Origin: Pedobacter jejuensis
GTDB lineage: Bacteria > Bacteroidota > Bacteroidia > Sphingobacteriales > Sphingobacteriaceae
DNA length: 64,000 nt
Assembly: GCF_003725795.1 (NCBI RefSeq)
Contig: NZ_RBEE01000004.1
Location: forward strand, 1-64,000
Direction of reading: 5' to 3'
How positions within the stretch are numbered: position 1 is the first letter of the stretch; each line of letters starts with the position of its first letter. The notes under the pieces are model-generated. The model searched no databases and was not told where the DNA came from. It worked only from the letters and a program-made list of their open reading frames with translations. Of the stretch, positions 35,275 through 44,508 are shown piece by piece. Made by a program: the position numbers and the translations under genes.

Positions 35275-37650
35275 TTATTCATATTTAAGCGCATCAACAG
35301 GGTTTGCTTTTACAGCTTTCTTAGCCTGAATGCTAACGGTAAACAACGTTAATAAAATGGTAATTGCAGCACTTGCGATGAATGGTAAAACCGATAAATC
35401 GATTCGATATGCAAATGTTTCTAGCCACATTTTGGTTAATATATAGGCAACAGGCCACGAAATAACATTGGCCAATAAAACCATCCTAAAAAAGGAACTG
35501 TTAATCAATTTGAAAATCTGGATGTCGCTTGCTCCTAAAATTTTTCGCACCGCGATTTCTTTAATTCTACCGTTGGTGATGTATTTCGCAAATGCAAACA
35601 AGCCTAAAATTGCGATGAAAATGGTGAGTAAAGCTGCCGCGAAAAAGACAGATTGCAACTGTTCTTGTTTTTTGAAGAGCTTGCCATACAATTCGTCTAA
35701 AAACTCGTATCTAAAATCTTCTCCATCTTTGGGATTAATTTCTGGCCATTTTGCTCTCAAAGCAATTAACGCATCAGCCATTTTATTTCCCTCTATTTTT
35801 AGCATGATTTGCGTTTTATAATTCCCACATGGATTTTTAATTGCATAAATGGTTGGCTGAATGGCACTTTCAAATCCTTGAGCTTTAAAATCCTTCGCAA
35901 CACCAACTATTTTATAATCCATATTGCAACCCCTAATCGTTTGTCCTACCGGGTTTTTCAATCCAAATTTTGCTACCGCACTTTCATTTATTACAGCAGC
36001 ATTCGCTGTATCTGTTTTAAATGAAGGTGAAAAAAAGCGACCATCCTTCAACTTAATATGTAGGGTTTCAAAATAATCGAAGTCCACGTCAACAAAATCA
36101 ATGTTTGCTTGCAAACCATTAACAGTGTATCCATTACTTCCATTTTCAGCTCCATTTGGTACATCTGTAGCTACTGTTGCAAGCCTGACACCAGGGATTT
36201 TTAAGATTTTATCTCTAACAGGTTCAAATTTGGCTGGTTTATTAAAAAGCGTTAGGTTTTTAATGTAAACCACCTGATTTGCTGTAAAACCTAAATCCTG
36301 GCTACGCATGTATTTTAACTGCGAATTGATTATGAATAAGCCAATAATGAAAATAACGGCGATACTAAATTGAAAAACCAGTAAGCCATTCCGCAGCCAG
36401 GTACTTTGTTTACTTGTAGAAAAATTACCTTTTAAAACCAAGGCAGGTTTGAAACCTGAAAGCACTAAAGCAGGATATAAGCCGGCTATAAGCGTTATTG
36501 ACAATAAAATAAGAGGTAATTGCCAAAGCAAATCGTTATCAATTTGCCAAATACTCAAATTTACTTGAAACAGATTATTGAACTTTGGCAGTATCAATTC
36601 GGCTAAAATTAACGCCAAAATGGTTGCAGTAAAACATTGTACAAGAATCTCGACCAAAAATTGCGTAGTTAACTGAAAGCGGAAAGCACCCATAACCTTT
36701 TTAACACCCACTTCTTTGGCTCTTTTAGTAGCTTGGGCAATACTTAAATTGGTAAAATTAATACAAGCAATTATTAAAATTAGAATACCAAGTATAGAGA
36801 GCGCTATTAATATTTTATAGGGTGTGTCATTACCAGCTTTTGGCTTTAGGTGCAGATTGGAGAGCGGGTCTAAAAATGTAGAAATCTTTTTGATTTCATC
36901 AATACTTTCTTGGTCGGTTTCACCTTTCAATAATTCGGAACGATAAAGATTGGTAATCTTTTGTTCCAAATTTTCAACATCGGTTCCGGGTTTTACCTGA
37001 ATGTAAGTGGTATAATTATTCATTCCATAATCTTCGCCCTGCCCTATTTCATTTCCGATTGAAATACCATCGAAAGTTACGTTCGAATGTGGATTGTTGA
37101 TAATGGTACCATTAATTTTGCTGTTAATGCCTAAGCTGCTTGCACCCATCCCTACCATTTCAGGTTTGTTATCTATTTTATCGGGGAAAAGCACTTGCAT
37201 ACTTTCTTTGCTTAAATAAGAAAGTCTGTCAGCCTCACCTGCAGGTTTTTCTAACCCTCCCGTTGGTTTCAAATCAAGAATTTTCGCAGCATTATAATCT
37301 GCTTGCATAAAATTTTTAGCAAATAAGGTCTGCTTGCCATTTTTAATTGTTAGCTCGAAAAAACCTTTTTTTGTAATTCCAGCATTCTCCACTTCAGGGA
37401 AGTTTTGTTTAATTGCTTTTGCAAAAGGTGGCGAGGTGTAATTGGTTTTGAACTCCGGGTAAATCCTGCCAACAACATAAATATTGTTGTAATTGGGATT
37501 TTGTTTATCAAAACTGGTTTCATAGCTAAAATACATTGCAATTAAAATAAATGCAGCCAATGCAATAGCTAAACCACCAACATTAATAGCGGTAATTCCT
37601 CTGTTTTTCCAAAGGTTTCGCAAAGCGATTTTTAGGTTGAGTCTGAACAT
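35275..37650 (-). CDS. MacB/FtsX-type ABC permease 2 of 5
   Basis: A 791-residue paralogue starting MFRLNLKIALRNLWKNR. FtsX loops read KRAKEVGVKKVMGAFR and GRIKEIAVRKILGASD; it ends NPVDALKYE. Its first periplasmic core is clearly diverged (VVGRIYPEFKTNYTSPPFAK) from the others, so the row is not a set of recent identical copies. Placed between permeases 1 and 3 with 76-79 base gaps. Confidence 0.9.
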   Translation of the reverse strand: MFRLNLKIALRNLWKNRGITAINVGGLAIALAAFILIAMYFSYETSFDKQNPNYNNIYVVGRIYPEFKTNYTSPPFAKAIKQNFPEVENAGITKKGFFELTIKNGKQTLFAKNFMQADYNAAKILDLKPTGGLEKPAGEADRLSYLSKESMQVLFPDKIDNKPEMVGMGASSLGINSKINGTIINNPHSNVTFDGISIGNEIGQGEDYGMNNYTTYIQVKPGTDVENLEQKITNLYRSELLKGETDQESIDEIKKISTFLDPLSNLHLKPKAGNDTPYKILIALSILGILILIIACINFTNLSIAQATKRAKEVGVKKVMGAFRFQLTTQFLVEILVQCFTATILALILAELILPKFNNLFQVNLSIWQIDNDLLWQLPLILLSITLIAGLYPALVLSGFKPALVLKGNFSTSKQSTWLRNGLLVFQFSIAVIFIIGLFIINSQLKYMRSQDLGFTANQVVYIKNLTLFNKPAKFEPVRDKILKIPGVRLATVATDVPNGAENGSNGYTVNGLQANIDFVDVDFDYFETLHIKLKDGRFFSPSFKTDTANAAVINESAVAKFGLKNPVGQTIRGCNMDYKIVGVAKDFKAQGFESAIQPTIYAIKNPCGNYKTQIMLKIEGNKMADALIALRAKWPEINPKDGEDFRYEFLDELYGKLFKKQEQLQSVFFAAALLTIFIAILGLFAFAKYITNGRIKEIAVRKILGASDIQIFKLINSSFFRMVLLANVISWPVAYILTKMWLETFAYRIDLSVLPFIASAAITILLTLFTVSIQAKKAVKANPVDALKYE

Positions 37651-37670
37651 ATTTGGGTTGTGGGTTATCG

Positions 37671-37720
37671 GTTACCTGTTACGAGTCCAGACTTTTAACT
37701 GGCAACCCATAACTGGCAAC
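37671..37720. repeat. Permease-gap hairpin, copy c
   Basis: GTTACCTGTTACG (37671-37683) and CATAACTGGCAAC (37708-37720) form a weaker version of the hairpin seen at 30284 and 32760. Confidence 0.65.
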
Positions 37721-37726
37721 TTTTGT

Positions 37727-40096
37727 CTATTCATATTTAAGCGCATCAACCGGATTTGCTTTTGCTACTTTAACTGATTGTATGCTAACTGTTAACACTG
37801 CAATAATTACTGAAATACTTACAGCAGCAATAAACGGTAAGGCCGAAATCGAAACCCGGTATTCGAAAGCAGATAGCCATTTATTAATGATGATATAAGC
37901 CAACGGAAATGCGATGAGATTAGCAATAGCCACCAGTTTGATAAAATCTTTATTTAAAAGCGTAAGAATATTTGCTGTATTGGCGCCCAAAACTTTACGG
38001 ATGCTGATTTCTTTTTTGCGTTGCTCTGCCATAAAAAGTGCTAAACCCAACAAACCTAGGCATGAAATAAAAATGGCAAAGCCACCAAACCAGTTAGACA
38101 GTGTGCTCAGGAGTTTTTCATTTTGAAATTTGACTTCAAAAGATTCATCAACAAATTTGCGATTAACCGGGTAATCAGGTTCTATTTGTTTGATTAAATT
38201 ATCTATACTTTCGAGTGATGAACTAATATTTTGATTGGGATTTAAACGGGCAATAATCACCTGAACATCATCCATGTAACTCGGATAAAATATCATTGGA
38301 GCAACTTTTTGATAAGCACTTTCCACAACAAAATCTTTAACCACACCAACATTTGTCTTTTCTACATCCCAATACCGAATTTTAGCACCAATGGGATTCT
38401 TGAGATTCATCATCTTGACTGCAGCCTCATTAAGCATGATGCTATTGCTATCTTTTTTTGATACCGTTTCAAGTGCCCTTCCAGCTGTTAATTCTGTTCC
38501 GATTGTTTCGATAAAATCATTGCCAATTCCTCTATTGTTGAATAAAATAGATTCGCCTTTCGTTTTGCCTTGCCAATGTACATCTGTAGTATTATTTCCA
38601 GTTTCGGTAATGTCTTTGCTAAAAAATGTTACTCCTGTTGCTGCACCTGATTTTAACATTTGAGTTTTTAGTAATTCTAACTTACTTCTATTACCCATTT
38701 TACCCTGAACCGCAATTTGAACTAGGTTTGATTTATTGTAACCTATTGGCTTATTTTTGACATAAGAAAGCTGCTGATAAATTACCGCTGTACAAATAAT
38801 TAAACAAGCCGCAAAAACAAATTGAATTACTACCAAAACCTTTCTAATGGATACTGAAGAATCTGATTTAATTTTTAATCCTTTTAGTACTTTAATTGCT
38901 TCGAACGACGACAGGTATAATGCAGGATAACTTCCGGCCATTAATCCCGTAAAGATTATTAAGCCTAAAAATGTTCCCCAGAAAGTGACGTTGTTGTAAT
39001 CAATTTGTAGTTTTATATTCAATAAATTATTGAAATACGGCAAGCTTACTTCAACTAGAATAAAAGCAAAAACACCTGAAAGTACAGTAATAAAAACTGA
39101 TTCTAGAAAGAACTGCCCAATTAAAGATTTTCTTGTTGAGCCTATCGCTTTGCGTATACCAACCTCTTTTGCTCTACGCTCGGAGCGGGCTGTAGATAAA
39201 TTCATAAAATTTACACAGGCAATTAAAAGGATACAAAAGGCTAGCAATAAGAATATTTTAAGTTGCTCTATTTTGCCGCCAACCGATTTTCCATTTTGAA
39301 AATCATCGTACAAATGCCATTTGGTTAATGGAAACAAAAGTGCCTCGGCATTATTACCTTGTTGATTGCGTTTGTAAATGCCTTTCATATCGGCATTTGC
39401 ACCATCCAAAAACTTATTATCTTTAAGTTGAACAGCGGTTAAGCACATATTATTTCCCCAATTTGGATCTTTCGCCCAGGCTTCTCGTTTAATAAAAAGT
39501 GCCCAAGGTGCTAGGCATTCAAAAGTGATGCTGTTATTTGCAGGCACATCTTCAATTACAGCTTCAACTTTGAGCAAGTCTTGGTTCTCAAGCTTAATGG
39601 TTTTGTTTATTGGGTCTTCATTTCCGAAAAGTTTTTTCGCCAAAGACTCTGTAAGGATTATAGTATTTACATCTCTCAGCGCTCGTTCTGGGTTCCCTTT
39701 GATAAATTTATAATCGAATATTTTCAAAAATTTTGGATCCGCAAAATTTAGATTAGCACTTATTTTATTGTCGCCAACTGCAATTAATTTCCGACTTGGA
39801 TAACTGGCATGTGCTGCATATTTCACACCTGGAATTTTAGCTGCAACTTCATCAGCCATAACATTTGGGGTCCAAGCAAAACTAAAAATCTTACCATTTG
39901 CAGCAGAATTTTGATAAACAACGTAAGTTTTATCACTATTTGCAAATTGCTTATCATAGCTCCACTCATAAGCTACGTACAAGAGCAAAACCATGCAACT
40001 GGCTAAGCCAATGGCTAATCCACCAATATTTATCAGTGAAAACCCCTTGTTTTTCCAAAGGTTGCGCAAAGCGATTTTTAGGTTGAGTTTGAACAT
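37727..40096 (-). CDS. MacB/FtsX-type ABC permease 1 of 5
   Basis: A 789-residue paralogue and the first permease after the intact ATPase. It starts MFKLNLKIALRNLWKNK, carries RRAKEVGIRKAIGSTRK and the C-terminal QRKKEISIRKVLGANT, and ends NPVDALKYE. A 291-base gap separates it from the ATPase gene, longer than other gaps in the row, so it could also have its own promoter; none of the TAnnTTTG type stood out. Confidence 0.9.
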   Translation of the reverse strand: MFKLNLKIALRNLWKNKGFSLINIGGLAIGLASCMVLLLYVAYEWSYDKQFANSDKTYVVYQNSAANGKIFSFAWTPNVMADEVAAKIPGVKYAAHASYPSRKLIAVGDNKISANLNFADPKFLKIFDYKFIKGNPERALRDVNTIILTESLAKKLFGNEDPINKTIKLENQDLLKVEAVIEDVPANNSITFECLAPWALFIKREAWAKDPNWGNNMCLTAVQLKDNKFLDGANADMKGIYKRNQQGNNAEALLFPLTKWHLYDDFQNGKSVGGKIEQLKIFLLLAFCILLIACVNFMNLSTARSERRAKEVGIRKAIGSTRKSLIGQFFLESVFITVLSGVFAFILVEVSLPYFNNLLNIKLQIDYNNVTFWGTFLGLIIFTGLMAGSYPALYLSSFEAIKVLKGLKIKSDSSVSIRKVLVVIQFVFAACLIICTAVIYQQLSYVKNKPIGYNKSNLVQIAVQGKMGNRSKLELLKTQMLKSGAATGVTFFSKDITETGNNTTDVHWQGKTKGESILFNNRGIGNDFIETIGTELTAGRALETVSKKDSNSIMLNEAAVKMMNLKNPIGAKIRYWDVEKTNVGVVKDFVVESAYQKVAPMIFYPSYMDDVQVIIARLNPNQNISSSLESIDNLIKQIEPDYPVNRKFVDESFEVKFQNEKLLSTLSNWFGGFAIFISCLGLLGLALFMAEQRKKEISIRKVLGANTANILTLLNKDFIKLVAIANLIAFPLAYIIINKWLSAFEYRVSISALPFIAAVSISVIIAVLTVSIQSVKVAKANPVDALKYE

Positions 40097-40387
40097 ATTT
40101 TAATATCAAGTATTTAGTAACCTCTCCCCCGCCCTCTCCTTGAGGAGGGAGCTGGATGTGCTGTTTTGTAATTTTACAGTATTGGTGGCCTTTGCAAGGC
40201 ACTTTAGTCTTTGGTCTTTCAGCTTTAGTCTTTCAGCTTTAGTCTTTCAGCTTTTTCAAGCGCCTTTTCCGAATCTTCCCATCCAGGAAGATTCGGTTGG
40301 CTTATCATTAACTAAAACTATTTTTCTAATGGTTGTAGGGTTTTGGCGCTTACCTTACGCCTCAAACCTTTTACCTTAAACCTCTTT
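40097..40387. repeat. Gap with tandem CTTTCAGCTTTAGT words
   Basis: The 291-base gap between the ATPase and permease 1 has three tandem copies of the 14-base word CTTTCAGCTTTAGT (about 40217-40257), a CCTCTCC/GGAGGG-type hairpin near 40120-40150 (CCCTCTCCTTGAGGAGGG), and GGTTTTGGCGCTTACCTTACG-like text at 40340-40380. No gene is supported. Confidence 0.65.
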
Positions 40388-41086
40388 CTATATCAGTTCC
40401 TCGTTTCTACTTTTATTTATCTTTTCTGAAACCACATGACCATCTTTCAGATTGATAATTCTGTTAGAGAAACTTGCATCGTGGCTGGAGTGCGTTACCA
40501 TTACTATCGTGGTTCCCGTTTCATTTAATTCGCAAAGCAGTTCCATTACTTCGTTCCCATGAGAACTATCCAGATTACCAGTAGGTTCATCGGCCAAAAC
40601 CAATTTCGGTTTGGTAACTAAGGCCCTTGCTACGGCAACCCGTTGTTGCTGACCGCCCGAAAGTTGCTGTGGAAAATGACCGCTACGGTTTACAATGTTC
40701 ATTCTTTCTATGATTTCGTTAACCAGCGTTTTGCGCTCCGATGCCGGAATTCTATTGTAAATCAATGGCAATTCGATGTTTTCGAAAACAGTCAGTTCAT
40801 CAATTAAATTGAAATTCTGGAAAACAAATCCCATATTTCTTTTACGGAAATTAGAACGTTCTCTGTCATTCAAAGTCAAAAGTTCGGTGTCTATAAACTT
40901 ATAACTTCCACTTTCGGGTTTGTCCAATAAGCCCATAACATTTAACAAAGTAGATTTTCCGCAGCCTGATGGCCCCATGATGGAAACGAATTCGCCTTCT
41001 TTTACATGAAGATTGATGCCATTTAGCGCTGTAGTTTCTACTTCTTCAGTTTTGTAAACTTTTTCCAGATTTTCTATTTTTATCAT
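40388..41086 (-). CDS. ABC transporter ATP-binding protein (MacB/LolD type)
   Basis: A 232-residue ATPase with all motifs intact: Walker A GPSGCGKST near 36-44, Q-loop in GFVFQNFNLIDELTVFENI, signature LSGGQQQRVAVARAL, Walker B LVLADEPTGNLDS and H-loop VMVTHSSHD. It lies 8 bases after the small secreted protein gene and upstream of the five permeases, so it is the likely energy source for some or all of them, more so because the second ATPase at the other end is broken. Confidence 0.93.
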   Translation of the reverse strand: MIKIENLEKVYKTEEVETTALNGINLHVKEGEFVSIMGPSGCGKSTLLNVMGLLDKPESGSYKFIDTELLTLNDRERSNFRKRNMGFVFQNFNLIDELTVFENIELPLIYNRIPASERKTLVNEIIERMNIVNRSGHFPQQLSGGQQQRVAVARALVTKPKLVLADEPTGNLDSSHGNEVMELLCELNETGTTIVMVTHSSHDASFSNRIINLKDGHVVSEKINKSRNEELI

Positions 41087-41094
41087 GAAGAGAT

Positions 41095-41487
41095 TTATTT
41101 GATGGTAAGTTTAATGTTATTTAATTGAGCCTTTTTTAATTCAACTTCAAAATCCTTTTCACCAAGCTTTTTGTGGTACATTCTGAATGTATAATTTCCT
41201 GGTTTTAATTGAATTTCAGATGTTTCTGACTTTAACGGTACATTGAATTTTAGATTTCCATCTTGCAACAACTCAATTTTTTGGAGAATAGATACATCTC
41301 CAACGATGGTGAAATTAGCTTTAGCCAAATTTTGGTTATTATATTTTGCAGATTTGCTAAAAATGTTCATTTCATAGCTTATGCCATTCTTAGTATCCAT
41401 CCAGTTGGCCTCTTTCTTAAAAAGGCTTTGAGCATTTGCTAGCAATGAGCAAGCAGCTAATGCAATGGTTATTAGTATTTTATTCAT
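41095..41487 (-). CDS. Small secreted protein of unknown function
   Basis: A 130-residue protein with a signal peptide (NKILITIALAACSLLANAQ, cleavage after ANA). The mature part is beta-rich, with LKPGNYTFRMYHKKLGEKDF suggesting an Ig-like or carboxypeptidase-regulatory-like sandwich. It sits between the membrane-fusion protein gene (5-base gap) and the ATPase gene (8-base gap), so it is probably a periplasmic part of the export module. No family was recognised. Confidence 0.65.
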   Translation of the reverse strand: MNKILITIALAACSLLANAQSLFKKEANWMDTKNGISYEMNIFSKSAKYNNQNLAKANFTIVGDVSILQKIELLQDGNLKFNVPLKSETSEIQLKPGNYTFRMYHKKLGEKDFEVELKKAQLNNIKLTIK

Positions 41488-41492
41488 AGTAT

Positions 41493-42737
41493 TTATTTGT
41501 TAATTTCAATAAGATCGTACTGATTAAATTGGTCGTAAGATGAGGTAATAACTTCATCACCCTTTGCCAACCCATCCAATATTTCATAATACAGATAATT
41601 CTTCCTACCGATTTTCACATTTTTCTTTGTTGCTTTACCATTGTTTACCACAAACACCCACGAACCGCCTGTACTTTGAAAAAACTGTCCTTGACCCAAA
41701 AGCAATGATTTGCTGTTATCAGATAAGGTTAACTTCGTTTGTAAGGACAAGCCGCGGCGTAAACCTTCGGGTGCAGGACCTTTAAAAACCATTTCTACCT
41801 GAAACTGACCTGCAGTAACCTCTGGAATTACCTTGCTAACCGTTAAATTGTAAGTTTTGCCATTAAATTCGCAGCTGGCCGTTTGCCCTTCTTTAACACG
41901 ATTAATGTAGTATTCATCAACGCCAGCCTGCAATTTGTAACCTTGCAAAACATCAATTTTTCCAATCATTTCATTGGAATTATATGATTTACCAATTACC
42001 GGGTCGTAAGAAGAGAGCTTACCCGAAACTGGTGCTTTGATGGTCATGTTTTCGATATTTTTGCGAATCATTTCCAAGCTTTCGTTCATTTGCCCCATCG
42101 ATTGGTCGATTTGTGCCAATTGCATTTTACGGCTCTGGTTTTCTTGCTTAATCGCCTGGCGAACGATTTTAAGTTTACCTTGATAATACTCGTAATCCTG
42201 ACTGGATTTATTAAATTCTTGAAGTGTGATTACTTTTTTGCTGAACAGATTGCTATCCAATCTGTATTGACGGGTTGCAGTGCGCAAATTATTTTCTACA
42301 TCCAATACATCCTGATTTAAAACCCTTTGGTTTTGCTCTAAATCTAACCTTGATTTACGTAACTGGTTAATTTGTTCAGTAGCCGCGGTTTGACTTGACG
42401 TGTAACTTAGCATGGCGTTTGAATTTGCAATGCGTAATAAAGGTGTACCCTTTTGCACAGACGCTCCGTTTTCGGTATAAATTTCAGCAACGGTTCCACC
42501 TTCCGACGAACTTACAATAACCGAAGTTAACGGAACAACACTTGCATTTAATAAAACTACATCTTCAAAATCGCCATATTCTACTTTACTTATGGTTAAT
42601 TTATCGGCATCGGCAGTATATGTTTTTTTAAGTGATAAGGTATAGCCATAAATTACGACTGCTACAAAAGCAATCGCCCCACCTATAATAATTAAGGTTT
42701 TAGTGCTAAATCTTTTCTTCTCTATTTTCTTATCCAT
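41493..42737 (-). CDS. HlyD/RND-type periplasmic adaptor (membrane-fusion protein)
   Basis: A 414-residue adaptor counted from the ATG at 42737 (MDKKIEKKRFSTK). The frame is open to 42818, but that start would lie upstream of the sigma-54 promoter found here, and the Lys-rich start before the single helix (about 14-36) fits the family. Biotin/lipoyl-like half-motifs flank a long coiled coil (about 95-215), then beta-barrel and membrane-proximal parts (ending YEILDGLAKGDEVITSSYDQF). Such adaptors link inner-membrane pumps to outer-membrane channels. It heads the operon with the small secreted protein, ATPase and permeases. Confidence 0.9.
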   Translation of the reverse strand: MDKKIEKKRFSTKTLIIIGGAIAFVAVVIYGYTLSLKKTYTADADKLTISKVEYGDFEDVVLLNASVVPLTSVIVSSSEGGTVAEIYTENGASVQKGTPLLRIANSNAMLSYTSSQTAATEQINQLRKSRLDLEQNQRVLNQDVLDVENNLRTATRQYRLDSNLFSKKVITLQEFNKSSQDYEYYQGKLKIVRQAIKQENQSRKMQLAQIDQSMGQMNESLEMIRKNIENMTIKAPVSGKLSSYDPVIGKSYNSNEMIGKIDVLQGYKLQAGVDEYYINRVKEGQTASCEFNGKTYNLTVSKVIPEVTAGQFQVEMVFKGPAPEGLRRGLSLQTKLTLSDNSKSLLLGQGQFFQSTGGSWVFVVNNGKATKKNVKIGRKNYLYYEILDGLAKGDEVITSSYDQFNQYDLIEINK

Positions 42738-42767
42738 TGTTCGGTTGTAGTATTCGATTTGCTTAAT

Positions 42768-42784
42768 AACCAAGCTTGTGCCAA
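42768..42784 (-). promoter_or_regulatory. Candidate sigma-54 promoter of the export operon
   Basis: Read leftwards, TTGGCACAAGCTTGGTT. The -24 part TTGGCAC matches the sigma-54 consensus fully; the -12 part has TGGTT where TTGCA or TTGCT is expected, and the G-G to G spacing is correct. Predicted transcription would begin near 42757, about 20 bases before the ATG at 42737. An NtrC-type activator is encoded divergently and palindromic upstream sites lie 60-110 bases away. Confidence 0.6.
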
Positions 42785-42846
42785 AAGCCAGATACATATT
42801 TAAACAATTGAAAATCAATTATTTAAATATTATATAAAAATTTTTA

Positions 42847-42862
42847 TGTTCGTTATCGAACA
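42847..42862. promoter_or_regulatory. Enhancer-like palindrome 1
   Basis: TGTTCGTTATCGAACA is a perfect 6-bp inverted repeat around TTAT. Its centre is about 79 bases upstream of the middle of the candidate sigma-54 promoter and 21 bases from the centre of the second site. Confidence 0.6.
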
Positions 42863-42867
42863 GTTGA

Positions 42868-42883
42868 TGTGCGAGAGCGGACA
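42868..42883. promoter_or_regulatory. Enhancer-like palindrome 2
   Basis: TGTGCGAGAGCGGACA repeats the TGTnCG-N4-CGnACA plan of the first site with one mismatched pair. The 21-base centre spacing equals two helical turns, as expected for paired dimers of an NtrC-type activator. Confidence 0.55.
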
Positions 42884-42894
42884 GTTTGATTATT

Positions 42895-43025
42895 TTTGGT
42901 GGAAGAACCTCACCCCTTCATCCCCTCTCCTTGAGGAGAGGGGGCGAGAAGCAAAATTAGCATCGAGGTTAAAAACACTTTACCCAAAATCCCTCTCTTC
43001 AAGGAGAGGGACAGCATACAAAAAC
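42895..43025. repeat. CTCTCC/GAGAGG hairpin words between divergent operons
   Basis: CCCCTCTCCTTGAGGAGAGGGG near 42923-42944 and CCCTCTCTTCAAGGAGAGGG-like text near 42991-43011 form two hairpins. The same words appear inside the ~245-bp repeats at 50452 and 54160 and in the gap at 40120. Confidence 0.65.
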
Positions 43026-43072
43026 AAATACCACCACCTTTAATAGGACGATGTTAATTTATAAATAAATAT

Positions 43073-44443
43073 ATGTTAGATGCCACAGTTTTAATCATCG
43101 ATGATGATGACGATATTCTTTTAAGTGCCCGATTGTTTTTAAAACAGCAGGTTAAGCAAGTAATTACCTGCAAATCGCCTAAAGAAATTAATGTATTGTT
43201 GAGCAAAAACGAAGTTGATATTATTCTTTTGGATATGAACTATCAAAAAGGTGCAAGCGACGGCAGAGAGGGGATTTATTGGTTAGAACACATTTTATCT
43301 ATAGATAAAGATTATGTAGTGATTTTAATGACAGCCTTTGGTAATGTTGAACTTGCTGTGAAAGCAATTAAAAAAGGTGCTACAGATTTCATATTAAAAC
43401 CATGGGAAAACGAAAAGCTTTTTGCTACCATTTCTGCCGCATCTAAACTTCGCGAATCGAATAGAAAGGTAAAAAAACTGGAAAAAATCCATTTATCTCT
43501 GCAAAAAGATATGACCCGAGGCTTCGAAAACATTGTAGGTAAAGCAGGGGGAATAAAACAGTTGCAAAACACCTTATTGAAGGTTGCGCCAACTGATGCC
43601 AATGTGTTAATATTAGGCGAAAATGGCACTGGAAAGCAGGTTTTTGCTTATGAAATTCATGGAAATTCGCAGCGTAAAAATCAGGTTTTTATGCATGTCG
43701 ATTTAGGTTCTTTAAATGAAAATCTTTTTGAAAGCGAGCTTTTTGGTTATGCAAAAGGGGCATTTACCGATGCAAAAGAGGATAAACCTGGTCGTTTTGA
43801 ACTTGCCGATGGTGGAACAATTTTCTTAGATGAAATTGGAAATTTAACCTTGCCGCTTCAAGCAAAACTTTTAAGTGTTTTACAAAACCGAACGGTTACG
43901 CGATTGGGCGAAAGCCGCGAAAGAAAAATTAATGTTCGATTAATTACCGCTACAAATATGCCATTGAACGAAATGGTGGCTAAAAATACATTCAGACAGG
44001 ATTTGCTCTTCCGCATTAACACTGTTGAACTTTTATTGCCACCTTTACGCAAACGAGGTACAGACATTTTACTATTAGCCAATCATTTTATGCAGGTTTT
44101 TAGTTCAAAATATCACAAAGAAAACCGAAGTTTGAGTGCAAAAGCAGAAGATATGCTTTTGAATTATAAATGGCCGGGCAACGTTCGCGAGTTGCAGCAT
44201 GTTTTAGAACGGGCTGTAATTATGAGCGATGGTAAAGAAATTTCGGAAGAAGATTTGCAGCTAAGTCCGCAGCGATTTGCACAAAACACAGCAATGCCAG
44301 ATGAAATGGCACTTGGCGATATGGAAAAAATGATGGTGCAAAAAGCCATCGACAAGCATAAAGGAAATATATCAAAAGCCGCAGCAGAATTGGGTTTAAC
44401 CCGTGCAGCTTTATACAGAAGAATCGAGAAATTTGGAATTTAG
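43073..44443 (+). CDS. NtrC-family sigma-54-dependent response regulator
   Basis: A 456-residue activator. The receiver domain (1-120) has the acid pocket IIDDDDD (8-14), phospho-acceptor Asp54 in ILLDMNY and Lys109 in ILKPW. The AAA+ domain has Walker A GENGTGKQ at 182-189, the sigma-54 contact loop as GAFTDA at 229-234 (consensus GAFTGA) and Walker B FLDEIG at 251-256, with the arginine-finger region NVRELQHVLERAV. The Fis-type HTH fills about 415-456. It is followed 65 bases later by its kinase and faces the adaptor operon whose upstream region has sigma-54-type sites. Confidence 0.93.
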   Translation: MLDATVLIIDDDDDILLSARLFLKQQVKQVITCKSPKEINVLLSKNEVDIILLDMNYQKGASDGREGIYWLEHILSIDKDYVVILMTAFGNVELAVKAIKKGATDFILKPWENEKLFATISAASKLRESNRKVKKLEKIHLSLQKDMTRGFENIVGKAGGIKQLQNTLLKVAPTDANVLILGENGTGKQVFAYEIHGNSQRKNQVFMHVDLGSLNENLFESELFGYAKGAFTDAKEDKPGRFELADGGTIFLDEIGNLTLPLQAKLLSVLQNRTVTRLGESRERKINVRLITATNMPLNEMVAKNTFRQDLLFRINTVELLLPPLRKRGTDILLLANHFMQVFSSKYHKENRSLSAKAEDMLLNYKWPGNVRELQHVLERAVIMSDGKEISEEDLQLSPQRFAQNTAMPDEMALGDMEKMMVQKAIDKHKGNISKAAAELGLTRAALYRRIEKFGI

Positions 44444-44508
44444 GCTCAAAGCAGAAGACTAAAGCAGAAAGCTTTGGACTTTTCACTTTAAGCTTTTAGC
44501 TTATTAAC

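Noticed and set aside
42846..43043. 65-aa frame on the plus strand in the divergent control region.
   Set aside because: It covers the enhancer-like palindromes and the CTCTCC hairpins, has no domain and is better explained as regulatory DNA.
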